Positions 45,806 to 54,881 of a stretch of 64,000 nucleotides of DNA are shown piece by piece (the stretch's first letter is position 1; every line of letters begins with the position of its first letter). Below the pieces are notes generated by a model, which had not been told where the DNA came from, made no database searches, and worked only from the letters and a program-made list of their open reading frames with translations. A program made the translations under genes and the position numbers. This DNA is from Aquabacter sediminis (GTDB lineage: Bacteria > Pseudomonadota > Alphaproteobacteria > Rhizobiales > Xanthobacteraceae), in contig NZ_JARBFX010000001.1 in assembly GCF_028863665.1 (NCBI RefSeq), forward strand, positions 1 to 64,000, read 5' to 3'.

Positions 45806-45838
45806 ATAGTCCAAAGCGTATGGTATGAATCGGACTAT
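45806..45838. promoter_or_regulatory. inverted repeat, probable PadR operator
   Basis: ATAGTCC (45806-45812) and GGACTAT (45832-45838) form a perfect 7-bp inverted repeat with a 19-base spacer. It lies between the divergent ligase and padR genes, with the right arm overlapping the padR start codon. Binding there could repress both directions. The assignment to this PadR protein is by position only. Confidence 0.6.
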
Positions 45839-46400
45839 GTCAAAGCATGCTTCCCCCGGTGATGCCGCCGCCATCCGCCTGAGCCCGGTCTCCTATCTGG
45901 TGATGGGCCTGATCGGACTGCGTGGCCCCTCCACCCCCTATGAGCTGAAGCGGGCGGCCGGCCGGTCTGTGAACTATTTCTGGCCCTTCCCCCATTCCCA
46001 GCTCTATGGCGAGCCGGAGCGCCTCGCCGCATTCGGCCTGCTGGCGCAGGAGCAGGAGGAGGGGGGGCGGCATCGCAAGATGTATTCCCTCACCGAGGCC
46101 GGCCGGAAGGCGCTGGATGACTGGTTCCTGTCGCCTCCCGGTGAAGTCTTCGAAATGCGGGACATGGCCGTCCTGCAACTCTTCTTCTCCGAGTTCATGA
46201 GCCGCGAGCAGTTGGTGGCGCTCGCCGCCGACCAGATGCGCCTGTATCGCGAGCGGCTGGCCGTGCTGGAAGCGATCGCGGCCCAGAATGTGGAGCGCCA
46301 GGGCACCCGCCGCATGGCCCCCCTGGACCTGGGCCTGCGCATGGCGCGGACCTGCCTGGAGTTTTGGAGCGACATGGCGGCCCATCCTCCCGAAGCCTGA
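45837..46400 (+). CDS. PadR-family transcriptional regulator
   Basis: 187 residues. The winged HTH (SYLVMGLIGLRGPSTPYELKRAAGRSVNYFWPFPHSQLYGEPERL) and RKMYSLTEAGRKALDDWF are the PadR/Vir-type pattern, followed by a helical dimerisation part. PadR proteins sense phenolic acids and similar ligands. The start is ATG at 45837, or ATG four codons earlier at 45825; the operator overlaps both. Likely controls the divergent ligase-SDR-binding-protein genes. Confidence 0.87.
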   Translation: MSKHASPGDAAAIRLSPVSYLVMGLIGLRGPSTPYELKRAAGRSVNYFWPFPHSQLYGEPERLAAFGLLAQEQEEGGRHRKMYSLTEAGRKALDDWFLSPPGEVFEMRDMAVLQLFFSEFMSREQLVALAADQMRLYRERLAVLEAIAAQNVERQGTRRMAPLDLGLRMARTCLEFWSDMAAHPPEA

Positions 46401-46486
46401 CCAGGCGGATGACGGAAACGTCACTTCCATTCCACGCATAATGGGTCCGTATGGGCTTCCTTTGCGTCTCAAATGGAACGGGTCTC

Positions 46487-47398
46487 GTGGAACGTCTGGA
46501 ATGCGACCGCATGTTCGTGGCGGTGCTCGACGCTGGCAGCTTTGCCGGTGGCGCGCGCCGGCTTGGCACCAGCAGCGGACAAGCCTCGAAGCTGGTGTCA
46601 AAGCTCGAGACCGATCTTAATGTCCAGCTCATCAAGCGCACCACCCGCGCCTTGTCGCCCACCGAGGTGGGTCAAGCCTATTACGAGCGCATCAAGGCCC
46701 TGCTGGAGGAGTTCGACGCGCTCGATGCCTCGGTGCGGCAGGCGTCGGGCACGCCCTCGGGCCGGCTGCGCATCACCGCGCCCATGTCGTTCGGCACCAT
46801 CCAGCTTGCCCCCGTGCTGCTGGATTTCGCACAGGCCTTTCCCGCCATCCAGCTGGACGTGTCCTTCTCCGACCGGGTGGTGAACCTGGTGGACGAGGGG
46901 TTCGACGCCGCCATCCGCATCGGATCGCCCGGCGACAGCAGCCTCATCGCGCGCAAGCTGTGCGAGGCCCGCGTGGTGCTGGTGGCCGCGCCCGCTTATC
47001 TCGCCGCCCACGGCACGCCGGAGGAGCCCCAGCAGCTTCTGGGGCACGAATGCCTCATCGACACCAATTTCGCAGATCCGATGACCTGGGTTTTCAAGGG
47101 CGCGGATGGCGCGAGCGTGCCGGTGCCTGTGTCCGGGCGGTTGCGCTTTTCCAATGGCGAGGCGTGCCTTGCCGCGGCGGAGGCGGGGTTCGGCATCGCC
47201 AATATGCCGAGTTTCATTGCCGGCCGGAGTCTCAAGGCGGGACGGGTCGTACGGCTGCTGGCGCCGTTCGAACGCGACCCGCACGGGCTCTACGCGCTCT
47301 ATCCGCCCGGCCGGCATCTGGCCCTCAAAGTGAGGGTGCTGGTGGATTTCCTCGCCAATTGCTTCCGCGGCAAGCCCGCCTGGGATCAGGGCTGGTGA
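46487..47398 (+). CDS. LysR-family transcriptional regulator
   Basis: 303 residues: HTH VERLECDRMFVAVLDAGSF with GGARRLGTSSGQASKLVSKLE, then a LysR effector domain (GRLRITAPMSFGTIQLAPVLLDF onwards, split by SDRVVNLVDEGFDAAIRIG). GTG at 46487 gives the standard LysR N-terminus (VERLE as for MDRLE); ATG at 46451 would add 12 residues. It precedes doxX in the same direction with a palindromic LysR-type box between them. Confidence 0.88.
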   Translation: MERLECDRMFVAVLDAGSFAGGARRLGTSSGQASKLVSKLETDLNVQLIKRTTRALSPTEVGQAYYERIKALLEEFDALDASVRQASGTPSGRLRITAPMSFGTIQLAPVLLDFAQAFPAIQLDVSFSDRVVNLVDEGFDAAIRIGSPGDSSLIARKLCEARVVLVAAPAYLAAHGTPEEPQQLLGHECLIDTNFADPMTWVFKGADGASVPVPVSGRLRFSNGEACLAAAEAGFGIANMPSFIAGRSLKAGRVVRLLAPFERDPHGLYALYPPGRHLALKVRVLVDFLANCFRGKPAWDQGW

Positions 47399-47484
47399 GG
47401 GTCCGCGCCGGCACTAGGCCGGCGAACGGTTGGCGGGCAAGGAAGAAGCGCGCTGAGGTCTGGAGATTGCAACCGGACCATTCT

Positions 47485-47497
47485 TTCCAGATTGGAA
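47485..47497. promoter_or_regulatory. LysR-type binding palindrome upstream of doxX
   Basis: TTCCA-GAT-TGGAA is a perfect 5-bp inverted repeat fitting T-N11-A, the usual LysR core. It is 86 bases upstream of the doxX start and 87 bases after the LysR stop, so the regulator may act on the doxX-VOC-reductase genes. Palindromes this short also arise by chance. Confidence 0.45.
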
Positions 47498-47582
47498 GGA
47501 AACCCTGCGGGCCCGCCCGGATAATCATCGGATCGGGTTGGGGGCATCTTCCCGCCATCCTTCCTTTCCCCAGGACCTACCG

Positions 47583-47999
47583 ATGACCGATACCCGCACC
47601 GCCCCCTATGCCGCCTTGCTGCTGCGCCTTGTGCTTGGCGTGCTGTTCCTGGCCCATGCCGGGCTTAAGATCTTCGTCTTCACCCCTGCCGGCACCGCCG
47701 GCTTCTTCGGCTCGCTCGGCCTTCCCGGATGGCTGGCCTATGTGACCATCGTGTGGGAAGTGGTGGGTGGCGTGGCGTTGATCCTCGGCCTCTGGCCGCG
47801 CTTGGTGGCGATCGCGGTGATCCCGATCCTCCTCGGCGCGCTCTTCACCGTGCACATCCATGCCGGTTTCTTCTTCAACAACCCCAAGGGCGGCTGGGAA
47901 TTCCTCGCCTTGTGGATCGCCGGCCTCCTCGCATTGGCATTGCTTGGCGACGGCGCCTTCGCCCTGAAGCCCACCCCGCTCGGCGCCCGTTCGCGCTGA
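47583..47999 (+). CDS. DoxX-family membrane protein (CatD-like)
   Basis: 138 residues, four hydrophobic helices and the typical LRLVLGVLFLAHAGLKIF and FGSLGLPGWLAYVTIVWEVVGG stretches. DoxX proteins often accompany quinone- or thiol-related redox enzymes; Bacillus CatD/MhqP, which answer catechol and hydroquinone stress, belong here. It is followed by a VOC dioxygenase-like gene and a hydroquinone reductase, which supports that reading. Own catalytic role unproven. Confidence 0.82.
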   Translation: MTDTRTAPYAALLLRLVLGVLFLAHAGLKIFVFTPAGTAGFFGSLGLPGWLAYVTIVWEVVGGVALILGLWPRLVAIAVIPILLGALFTVHIHAGFFFNNPKGGWEFLALWIAGLLALALLGDGAFALKPTPLGARSR

Positions 48000-48103
48000 T
48001 CCCCACGCCCCTCGTCGTCCGGCCGAACGTGCTAGGTTCGCGCCGGACGGCCGGGAACGGCCGGGGCCCAGGTCCGCATCGGATCGGCGCCGGTCCGGAG
48101 GAC

Positions 48104-48970
48104 ATGACCATGACCACTTCCCTTCCGATTGCTCCCGGCGCAATACCTGCGCTTTCTATGGGCCGCGTCGTCCTCACCGTGAACGATCTCGACCTGGTCG
48201 CGCGCTTCTACCGGAATGTGCTGGGCTTCGAGGCGCTGCGGTCCGATGGGACGGTGGCGGAGTTGGGCGCAGGAGGGGATGTGCTCCTGGAACTGCGGCA
48301 GGACCGCGCCGCCCGCCGCGCCACGCCCCGCGAGGCCGGTCTCTTCCACACCGCCTTTCTTCTGCCCGAGCGGGCCGATCTTGCGCGCTGGGTGAAGCAT
48401 GCGGCCGCCGCCCGCGCGCCGGTGGTGGGGGCCTCCGACCATCTGGTGAGCGAGGCCATCTATCTGTCCGACCCTGAAGGCAACGGCGTCGAGATCTATG
48501 CGGATCGCCCGCCGCAAGCCTGGACATGGGACGCGGGGACCGTGCACATGGCCACAGAGCCGCTCGATGTGGACGATCTCGTTCAGGCCGCGGGTTCTTC
48601 GTCCTGGCGCGGAGCCCCGGAGGGCACCAGGGTCGGCCATGTGCATCTGAAAGTGGGCGCCTTGCCACCGGCCGAGGACTTCTATGCCGGCCTTCTCGGC
48701 TTCGGCATCACCAGCCGCTATCCCGGCGGAACCTTCTATGCCCTGGACCATTATCACCACCACCTGGCCACCAATGTGTGGAACAGCCGGGGCGCTGGCG
48801 TTCGGGCCTTTCCTTCGACTGGGCTTGCCGCCTTCGAGATCGCTCTGGATGCCGATCGCCTCGCCGCCATTGCCGCGCGGGCGGGCCAGGAGGCCGCGGA
48901 CACGCTCGAACTCACGGACCCGTGGGGCACGGCAGTGCGGATCGTGACCGCTGGTGCGGCGCGCACCTGA
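48104..48970 (+). CDS. two-domain VOC protein, catechol-2,3-dioxygenase (CatE)-like
   Basis: 288 residues forming two vicinal-oxygen-chelate modules: MGRVVLTVNDLDLVARFYRNVLGFE with FHTAFLLPERADLARWVKH and YLSDPEGNGVEIYADRP, then GHVHLKVGALPPAEDFYAGLLGFG and ALDHYHHHLATNVW near the C-terminus. Such pairs include the ring-cleaving CatE type with His/His/Glu metal ligands. The ATG may be at 48104 or 48110. It lies between doxX and the glutathionyl-hydroquinone reductase. Confidence 0.82.
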   Translation: MTMTTSLPIAPGAIPALSMGRVVLTVNDLDLVARFYRNVLGFEALRSDGTVAELGAGGDVLLELRQDRAARRATPREAGLFHTAFLLPERADLARWVKHAAAARAPVVGASDHLVSEAIYLSDPEGNGVEIYADRPPQAWTWDAGTVHMATEPLDVDDLVQAAGSSSWRGAPEGTRVGHVHLKVGALPPAEDFYAGLLGFGITSRYPGGTFYALDHYHHHLATNVWNSRGAGVRAFPSTGLAAFEIALDADRLAAIAARAGQEAADTLELTDPWGTAVRIVTAGAART

Positions 48971-49046
48971 TGCGGTCAGGGCGGACCAGACGAACGGTGA
49001 AATGTTCTCCAACGCGCCGGGCGGCGCATGAAGGGATGATGCGATC

Positions 49047-50012
49047 ATGCTGGTGGACGGCAAGTGGACCAAGGACTGGCAGCCCGTCCAGGGCACGGAT
49101 TCCAAGGGTGGCTTTGTCCGCCAGGATTCAGGCTTCCGGAACTTTGTCACGCCCGACGGCGCTCCGGGGCCGACGGGGGAGGGCGGCTTTCCGGCCCAGG
49201 CGGGGCGCTACCATCTCTATGTGGGCTATATCTGCCCCTGGGCCTCGCGCACCCTCATGGCGCGCAAGCTGAAGGGGCTGGAGGATGCCATCTCGGTCAG
49301 CGTCGTGGAGCCGGCCCTCACCGACCAGGGCTGGCGCTTCGGCGACTATCCCGGCGCCGACAGGGACACGTTGAACGGCGCCACTTACATGCACGAGCTC
49401 TATAGCCGGGCGGACCCTCACTATACCGGACGCGCCACCATTCCCGTCCTTTGGGACAAGGAGCGCGGCACCATCGTGAACAATGAATCCGCCGACATCA
49501 TCCGCATGTTCAATAGCGGCTTCGGCGCGTTGGCATCGTCCGGAATTGATCTCTACCCGGAAAATCTGAGGGGCGGCATCGATGCCCTGAATGCCGACAT
49601 CTATCCCACCCTCAATAACGGGGTATACCGCGCCGGCTTCGCCACCACCCAGGAGGCCTATGAAGAGGCGTTCTGGGACGTGTTCGGCATGCTCGACCAC
49701 CTGGAGCCGCGTTTGGCCGAGGGCGGGCCTTTCCTGTTCGGGGAGCAGATCACGGAAGCCGACATCCGCCTGTTCGTGACGCTGGTGCGGTTCGATGCGG
49801 CCTATTACGGCCTCTTCAAGTGCAACCTGCGCCGCCTCGCCGACTATCCCGCCTTGTCGGCCTATCTGCTGCGCGTGCTGGCGGTGCCCGGCGTGCGGGA
49901 GACCGTGAATATCGATCACATCAAGCGGGGCTATTATTCCATCAAGGCGCTCAATCCCTCGGGTGTGGTCCCGGTGGGACCCGACCTGCCGGGGATCGAG
50001 AGCGTGGGCTAA
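49047..50012 (+). CDS. yqjG: glutathionyl-hydroquinone reductase (Xi-class GST)
   Basis: 321 residues of the YqjG/ECM4 family. GRYHLYVGYICPWASR carries the catalytic Cys63, and later VPVLWDK-type sequence (TIPVLWDKERGTIVNNESADIIRMF, two blocks) is typical. It removes glutathione from glutathionyl-hydroquinones by forming a mixed disulphide. Together with doxX and the VOC gene it makes a coherent quinone-handling set. Confidence 0.93.
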   Translation: MLVDGKWTKDWQPVQGTDSKGGFVRQDSGFRNFVTPDGAPGPTGEGGFPAQAGRYHLYVGYICPWASRTLMARKLKGLEDAISVSVVEPALTDQGWRFGDYPGADRDTLNGATYMHELYSRADPHYTGRATIPVLWDKERGTIVNNESADIIRMFNSGFGALASSGIDLYPENLRGGIDALNADIYPTLNNGVYRAGFATTQEAYEEAFWDVFGMLDHLEPRLAEGGPFLFGEQITEADIRLFVTLVRFDAAYYGLFKCNLRRLADYPALSAYLLRVLAVPGVRETVNIDHIKRGYYSIKALNPSGVVPVGPDLPGIESVG

Positions 50013-50030
50013 GAGGCCTGTTCAGAAAAG

Positions 50031-50060
50031 AACGCCCGGGCTTCTGGCCCGGGCGTTTTT
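50031..50060. terminator. bidirectional intrinsic terminator after yqjG
   Basis: AACGCCCGGG (50031-50040) pairs perfectly with CCCGGGCGTT (50048-50057), loop CTTCTGG, followed by TTTTT on the plus strand and preceded by GAAAAG, which gives a T-rich tail on the minus strand. It serves both yqjG and the convergent transporter gene. Confidence 0.92.
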
Positions 50061-50078
50061 GCGTGGGGGTCCTGCCGT

Positions 50079-51401
50079 CTATTCGCCGGCCGCGAGGCGC
50101 AACTGCTTGTTGAACCGCAGCGCCAGGAGTGTGCACACCGCGCCGGAGAGCAGATACACGCCGGCGGCCATGATGCCGAAGTTCGACGAGAGCAGCAGCG
50201 CCGCCAGCGGGGCGAAGCCCGCGCCAAACAGCCAGGCGAGGTCGTTGGTGATGGCCGAGGCGGTGTAGCGGTAGGTGCGCGTGAAGTTGGATGCCACCAC
50301 ACCCGAGGACTGGCCGAACGAGATGCCCAGCAGCACGAAGCCGGTGACCATGAACAGCGCCTCGCCGGCAAAGCCCGCGTCCAGAAGGTGCGGAGCAAAG
50401 CCGCTGAAGACCGCAATGGCGATGGCCGAGCCGCCCAGCAAGGTCCGTCGACCCACTTGGTCGGCGATTCGGCCCGATGCGATCACCGCCAAAAGGCCGA
50501 AGCCGGCGGCCACGCATTCGATCAGCAGGAAGCGGGTGGGGCGCTCGTCGGCGAACAGGTAGACCCAGGACAGTGGGAACACCGTCACCATGTGGAACAG
50601 CGCAAAGGTGGCGAGCGGCGCGAAGGCACCGACCGCGATCTTGCGGCCTTCCGAGGCAAGGGTGGCGCCCACCGGCGCGGCGCTGAGATCGCCGCGGGCG
50701 AACAGTTCCTGATATTCGGGCGTCACCACCATGCGCAGGCGGGCGAACAGGGCCACCACATTGATGGCGAAGGCGACGAAGAAGGGGAAGCGCCAGCCCC
50801 AGCTGTAGAAATCATCCGCCTGAAGCGTGCCGGAGAAATAGGCGAACAGGCCCGCGGCCACGATCAGGCCGATGGGTGCGCCAAGCTGGGGCAACATGGC
50901 GTACCAGCCCTTTCGGCCCTCGGGCGCGTTCACCGCGAGCAGGGAGGCGAGGCCATCCCAGGCGCCACCCCATGCAAGACCTTGGCCGATGCGGAACATG
51001 GCCAGCAGCCACACCGCCAGCGGGCCAACCTGTTCCCGGCTCGGGAGGAAGGCGATGGCGACCGTGGAGACGCCCAGCAAGAAGAGCGCGGATGTCAGCT
51101 TCGCCCCGCGACCGTATTTGCGGTCGACCGCCATGAAAATGGCGGTGCCGAACGGCCGGGCGATGAAGGCGAGGGCGAAGAGGGCGAAGGAGTAGAGCGT
51201 TCCCGTCAGCGGATCCACGTTCGAGAAGACGAGGTGGGGGAACACAATGACAGAGGCGATGCCGAACACGAAGAAGTCGAAGAACTCCGACGTGCGGCCA
51301 ATAACGACGCCGATGGCAATCTCGCCCGGATCGACGCGGCCGTGATGGCTGGTTTGAGCGGGAAATCCTTCCCGTCCGAGGGTGCCTGCGGAGTGAACCA
51401 T
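50079..51401 (-). CDS. MFS transporter of the metabolite:H+ symporter (MHS) type
   Basis: 440 residues, twelve hydrophobic helices. IAIGVVIGRTSEFFDFFVFGIAS (two adjacent blocks), FIARPFGTAIFMAVDRKYGRGAKL and FRIGQGLAWGGAWDGLASLL match the sugar/organic acid symporter branch (KgtP/ProP/ShiA-like). The substrate is unknown. Divergent from cyoABCD, so the FNR-like site between them could affect either. Confidence 0.87.
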   Translation of the reverse strand: MVHSAGTLGREGFPAQTSHHGRVDPGEIAIGVVIGRTSEFFDFFVFGIASVIVFPHLVFSNVDPLTGTLYSFALFALAFIARPFGTAIFMAVDRKYGRGAKLTSALFLLGVSTVAIAFLPSREQVGPLAVWLLAMFRIGQGLAWGGAWDGLASLLAVNAPEGRKGWYAMLPQLGAPIGLIVAAGLFAYFSGTLQADDFYSWGWRFPFFVAFAINVVALFARLRMVVTPEYQELFARGDLSAAPVGATLASEGRKIAVGAFAPLATFALFHMVTVFPLSWVYLFADERPTRFLLIECVAAGFGLLAVIASGRIADQVGRRTLLGGSAIAIAVFSGFAPHLLDAGFAGEALFMVTGFVLLGISFGQSSGVVASNFTRTYRYTASAITNDLAWLFGAGFAPLAALLLSSNFGIMAAGVYLLSGAVCTLLALRFNKQLRLAAGE

Positions 51402-51474
51402 TTTTTCCGCCTCGCTGACTTGAGCCTATGGGCAACAGTCTAGATCAGAGTCGGTTCCATAGTCCCGCTCAATT

Positions 51475-51488
51475 TTGATCTAGATCAT
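51475..51488. promoter_or_regulatory. FNR/FixK-type binding site
   Basis: TTGATCTAGATCAT matches the consensus TTGAT-N4-ATCAA at 9 of 10 arm bases. It is 73 bases from the transporter start and 216 bases upstream of cyoA. Oxygen-dependent control by an FNR/FixK regulator is a reasonable inference beside a high-affinity quinol oxidase. A similar half site (CTAGATCA) lies at 51440-51447. Confidence 0.6.
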
Positions 51489-51608
51489 GGCCGTAAAGAA
51501 GGGCCTCTACGGCAAGGCGTTGGAAACGATTTTTCATCTTGATCAATACTGCAGCGCACCATTATCGGAACATTTTACCGTCAAACTTTCGCCCGCTCCC
51601 TTAACGGG

Positions 51609-51627
51609 ATTGGACAAATTGTCCAAT
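51609..51627. promoter_or_regulatory. 19-bp perfect palindrome upstream of cyoA
   Basis: ATTGGACA-AAT-TGTCCAAT, 8-bp arms and a 3-bp centre, 77 bases before the cyoA ATG. It is too symmetrical and AT-rich for chance in this genome and is probably the operator of the oxidase operon. I do not recognise the regulator. Confidence 0.65.
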
Positions 51628-51704
51628 GTCCCAATTGCTGCGCTGCATCTAGCGATGCCCCCCAAACGGCAACGTTCCTGCCTGATGGTCCGAAGACAGG
51701 TGAA

Positions 51705-52859
51705 ATGGTGAGACGCTTCCGATTTATCGCCCTGCTCCCGCTCGTTGCTCTCCTGTGCGGGTGCAACTTTGTCGTGCTCTCGCCGTCCGGCGACATCGCC
51801 ATGCAGCAGCGCGACCTGATCATCGTGTCCACGGTGCTGATGCTCATCATCATCATCCCGGTCATGGTGCTCACCGTGCTGTTCGCCTGGCGCTATCGCC
51901 AGCAGAACACCGAGGCCACCTATGACCCGGACTGGCACCACTCCACCAAGCTCGAGCTGATCATCTGGGGCGCCCCGCTCCTGATCATCATCTGCCTGGG
52001 CTCGCTGACCTGGGTGGCCACCCACCTGCTCGATCCCTACCGTCCGCTGGCGCGCATCGCGCCGGACCAGCCCATCCCTGCCGGCACCAAGCCGCTGGAA
52101 GTCCAGGTGGTCGCGCTCGATTGGAAGTGGCTGTTCATTTATCCCGAGCAGGGCGTGGCTTCGATCAACGAGCTGGCGGCTCCGGTGGACCGGCCCATCA
52201 CCTTCCGCATCAGCGCCTCCTCGGTGATGAACTCCTTCTACATCCCCGCCTTGGCCGGCCAGATCTACGCCATGCCGGCCATGGAATCGAAGCTGCACGC
52301 GGTCATCAACCAAGCCGGCACCTATCGCGGCTTCTCGGCCAATTATTCCGGCGCCGGCTTCTCCGGCATGCACTTCGCCTTCAAGGGCCTCTCCCACGCC
52401 GATTTCGACAAGTGGGTGGCCGATGTGAAGGCGGGCGGCGGCGACCTGACCCGCGAGAGCTACCTGGCGATCGAGCGGCCGAGCGAGAATGTCCCCGTCC
52501 AGCACTTCGCCAAGGTGGACCCCGAGCTCTTCAACGCCATCGTCAATCTGTGCGTCGAACAGGGCAAGATGTGCATGGCCGACATGATGGCCATCGACGC
52601 CAAGGGCGGCCTCGGCATGGCCGGCATCAACAATGTGATGCCGGTGACCTACGACAAGTATGCCCGCCGCGGCACCGTTCTCGGCGGCGAGAAGAACAGC
52701 TTCGTGGTGGGCATCTGCGCCCCCGAGGACCTGACCGGCCCTGCCGCCACCGTCTCCACCGCCGCCGGCCTTGCCGCCGGTGCCAAGCGGGGCTTCACGC
52801 CCTTCAACGCCTCATCGGATGAGATCCTTCCGATGCTGCGCAAGCCGTCCAACTCCTGA
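51705..52859 (+). CDS. cyoA: cytochrome bo3 ubiquinol oxidase subunit II
   Basis: 384 residues. A lipoprotein signal ends in LLCGC (Cys20), two transmembrane helices follow (about 37-60 and 83-105), then the periplasmic cupredoxin-like domain (VVALDWKWLFIYPEQGVASIN, SSVMNSFYIPALAGQIYAM). CuA ligands are absent, as expected for a quinol rather than cytochrome c oxidase. It is about 70 residues longer than the E. coli protein at the C-terminus. First gene of cyoABCD-surf1. Confidence 0.95.
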   Translation: MVRRFRFIALLPLVALLCGCNFVVLSPSGDIAMQQRDLIIVSTVLMLIIIIPVMVLTVLFAWRYRQQNTEATYDPDWHHSTKLELIIWGAPLLIIICLGSLTWVATHLLDPYRPLARIAPDQPIPAGTKPLEVQVVALDWKWLFIYPEQGVASINELAAPVDRPITFRISASSVMNSFYIPALAGQIYAMPAMESKLHAVINQAGTYRGFSANYSGAGFSGMHFAFKGLSHADFDKWVADVKAGGGDLTRESYLAIERPSENVPVQHFAKVDPELFNAIVNLCVEQGKMCMADMMAIDAKGGLGMAGINNVMPVTYDKYARRGTVLGGEKNSFVVGICAPEDLTGPAATVSTAAGLAAGAKRGFTPFNASSDEILPMLRKPSNS

Positions 52860-52871
52860 GACTGCGCCTCC

Positions 52872-54881
52872 ATGTCTGTTTCCCACATCGAAACGAGCCC
52901 GATCTTCGGGCGGCTCACGCTGGAGAGCCTGCCGTTCCACGAGCCGATCCTGGTCGCCACCTTCGCCGTGGTGGCGCTGGGTGGCATCGGTGTCGTCGGC
53001 GCCCTCACCTATTTCCGCCTCTGGGGCTACCTGTGGCGGGAATGGTTCACCAGTGTCGATCACAAGAAGATCGGCATCATGTACATCGTGCTCGGCATCA
53101 TCATGCTGCTGCGCGGCTTTGCCGACGCCATCATGATGCGCCTCCAGCAGGCGCTGGCCTTCGGCGGGTCCGAGGGCTACCTGCCGGCACACCATTATGA
53201 CCAGGTCTTCACCGCCCACGGCGTGATCATGATCTTCTTCGTCGCCATGCCTCTGGTGACGGGCTTCATGAACTATGTGGTGCCGCTGCAGATCGGCGCC
53301 CGCGACGTGTCCTTCCCGTTCCTGAACAATTTCAGCTTCTGGATGACGGCGGGCGGCGCGGTCCTGGTGATGATGTCGCTGTTCATCGGCGAGTTCGCCA
53401 AGACGGGCTGGCTGGCCTATCCGCCGCTGTCGGGCATCGCCTACAGTCCGGATGTGGGCGTCGACTATTACATATGGGCGCTGCAGGTGGCGGGCGTGGG
53501 AACGACCCTATCCGGCATCAACCTCATATGTACGATCATCAAGATGCGTGCCCCCGGCATGACCCTGATGAAGATGCCGGTCTTCACCTGGACCTCGCTG
53601 TGCACCAACGTGCTCATCGTGGCGACCTTCCCGGTGCTCACCGCGGTGCTGGTGCTCCTGTCCCTCGACCGCTATCTCGGCATGAACTTCTTCACGAATG
53701 ACTTCGGCGGCAGCCCGATGTTGTACGTGAACCTGATCTGGATCTGGGGCCACCCGGAGGTCTACATTCTGATCCTGCCGGCCTTCGGCATCTTCTCGGA
53801 AGTCACCTCAACCTTCTGCGGCAAGCGCCTGTTCGGCTATACGTCGATGGTCTACGCCACGGTGGTCATCACCATCCTGTCCTACCTGGTGTGGCTGCAC
53901 CACTTCTTCACCATGGGCTCCGGCGCCAGCGTGAATTCCTTCTTCGGAATCACGACGATGATCATCTCCATCCCCACGGGTGCGAAGATGTTCAACTGGC
54001 TGTTCACCATGTATCGCGGGCGCATCCGGTTCGAGGTGCCCATGATGTACACGGTGGCCTTCATGCTCACCTTCGTCATCGGCGGCATGACGGGCGTGCT
54101 GCTGGCGGTGCCTCCGGCCGACTTCGTGCTGCACAACTCGCTGTTCCTGATCGCCCACTTCCACAACGTGATCATCGGCGGCGTGGTGTTCGGCATGTTC
54201 GCCGGCATCTACTTCTGGTTCCCCAAGGCCTTCGGGTTCCGCCTCGACCCCTTCTGGGGCAAGGCGTCCTTCTGGCTGTGGGTGGTCGGCTTCTACGCCG
54301 CGTTCATGCCGCTCTATGTGCTGGGCCTGATGGGCGTGACGCGCCGCCTGCGGGTGTTCGACGACCCCTCGCTGCACATCTGGTTCATCATCGCGGCCTT
54401 TGGTGCGTTCCTGATCGCGCTCGGCATCCTGTGCTTCCTGATCCAGATCGGCGTCTCGATCCTGAAGCGCGACCAGCTGCGCGATGTCACGGGCGATCCG
54501 TGGGACGGCCGCACCCTGGAATGGGCGACCTCCTCGCCTCCGCCCGCCTACAACTTCGCGTTCACCCCGGTCATCCATGACAGCGATGCCTGGTGGGACA
54601 TGAAGAAGCGCGGCTACAAGCGGCCGCTGGAAGGCTTCAAGCCCATCCACATGCCGTCCAACACGCCCGCCGGCATCCTGCTCGCCGGCTGCAGCGTGGC
54701 CCTCGGCTTCGGCCTGATCTGGTACATCTGGTGGCTGGCCGCCCTGAGCTTCATCGCTCTCCTGGCCATCGCCATCGGCCATACCTTCAACTACCACCGT
54801 GATTTCTACATCCCCGCGGATGAGGTGGTGCGGACCGAAGAGCAGCGGACGCGCGACCTTGCCGGGCAGGTGACCCCATGA
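52872..54881 (+). CDS. cyoB: cytochrome bo3 ubiquinol oxidase subunit I
   Basis: 669 residues, about 15 transmembrane helices. The haem-copper site is intact: GHPEVYILI (CuB His and cross-linked Tyr), WLHHFF (two CuB His), IAHFHNVI (haem His pair) and [11 protein letters not shown] (low-spin haem His). Proton channels show [20 protein letters not shown] and [22 protein letters not shown] and [11 protein letters not shown] keep the ubiquinol-site residues of E. coli CyoB. It reduces O2 to water and pumps protons. Confidence 0.97.
   Translation: MSVSHIETSPIFGRLTLESLPFHEPILVATFAVVALGGIGVVGALTYFRLWGYLWREWFTSVDHKKIGIMYIVLGIIMLLRGFADAIMMRLQQALAFGGSEGYLPAHHYDQVFTAHGVIMIFFVAMPLVTGFMNYVVPLQIGARDVSFPFLNNFSFWMTAGGAVLVMMSLFIGEFAKTGWLAYPPLSGIAYSPDVGVDYYIWALQVAGVGTTLSGINLICTIIKMRAPGMTLMKMPVFTWTSLCTNVLIVATFPVLTAVLVLLSLDRYLGMNFFTNDFGGSPMLYVNLIWIWGHPEVYILILPAFGIFSEVTSTFCGKRLFGYTSMVYATVVITILSYLVWLHHFFTMGSGASVNSFFGITTMIISIPTGAKMFNWLFTMYRGRIRFEVPMMYTVAFMLTFVIGGMTGVLLAVPPADFVLHNSLFLIAHFHNVIIGGVVFGMFAGIYFWFPKAFGFRLDPFWGKASFWLWVVGFYAAFMPLYVLGLMGVTRRLRVFDDPSLHIWFIIAAFGAFLIALGILCFLIQIGVSILKRDQLRDVTGDPWDGRTLEWATSSPPPAYNFAFTPVIHDSDAWWDMKKRGYKRPLEGFKPIHMPSNTPAGILLAGCSVALGFGLIWYIWWLAALSFIALLAIAIGHTFNYHRDFYIPADEVVRTEEQRTRDLAGQVTP

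Noticed and set aside
51539..51546. Second FNR box at TTGATCAA
   Set aside because: The two half sites have no four-base spacer, so the geometry does not fit an FNR/FixK dimer.
51487..51711. 75-codon open frame before cyoA
   Set aside because: No ribosome-binding site, no family resemblance, and it spans the FNR-like box and the 19-bp palindrome; regulatory DNA is the better reading.
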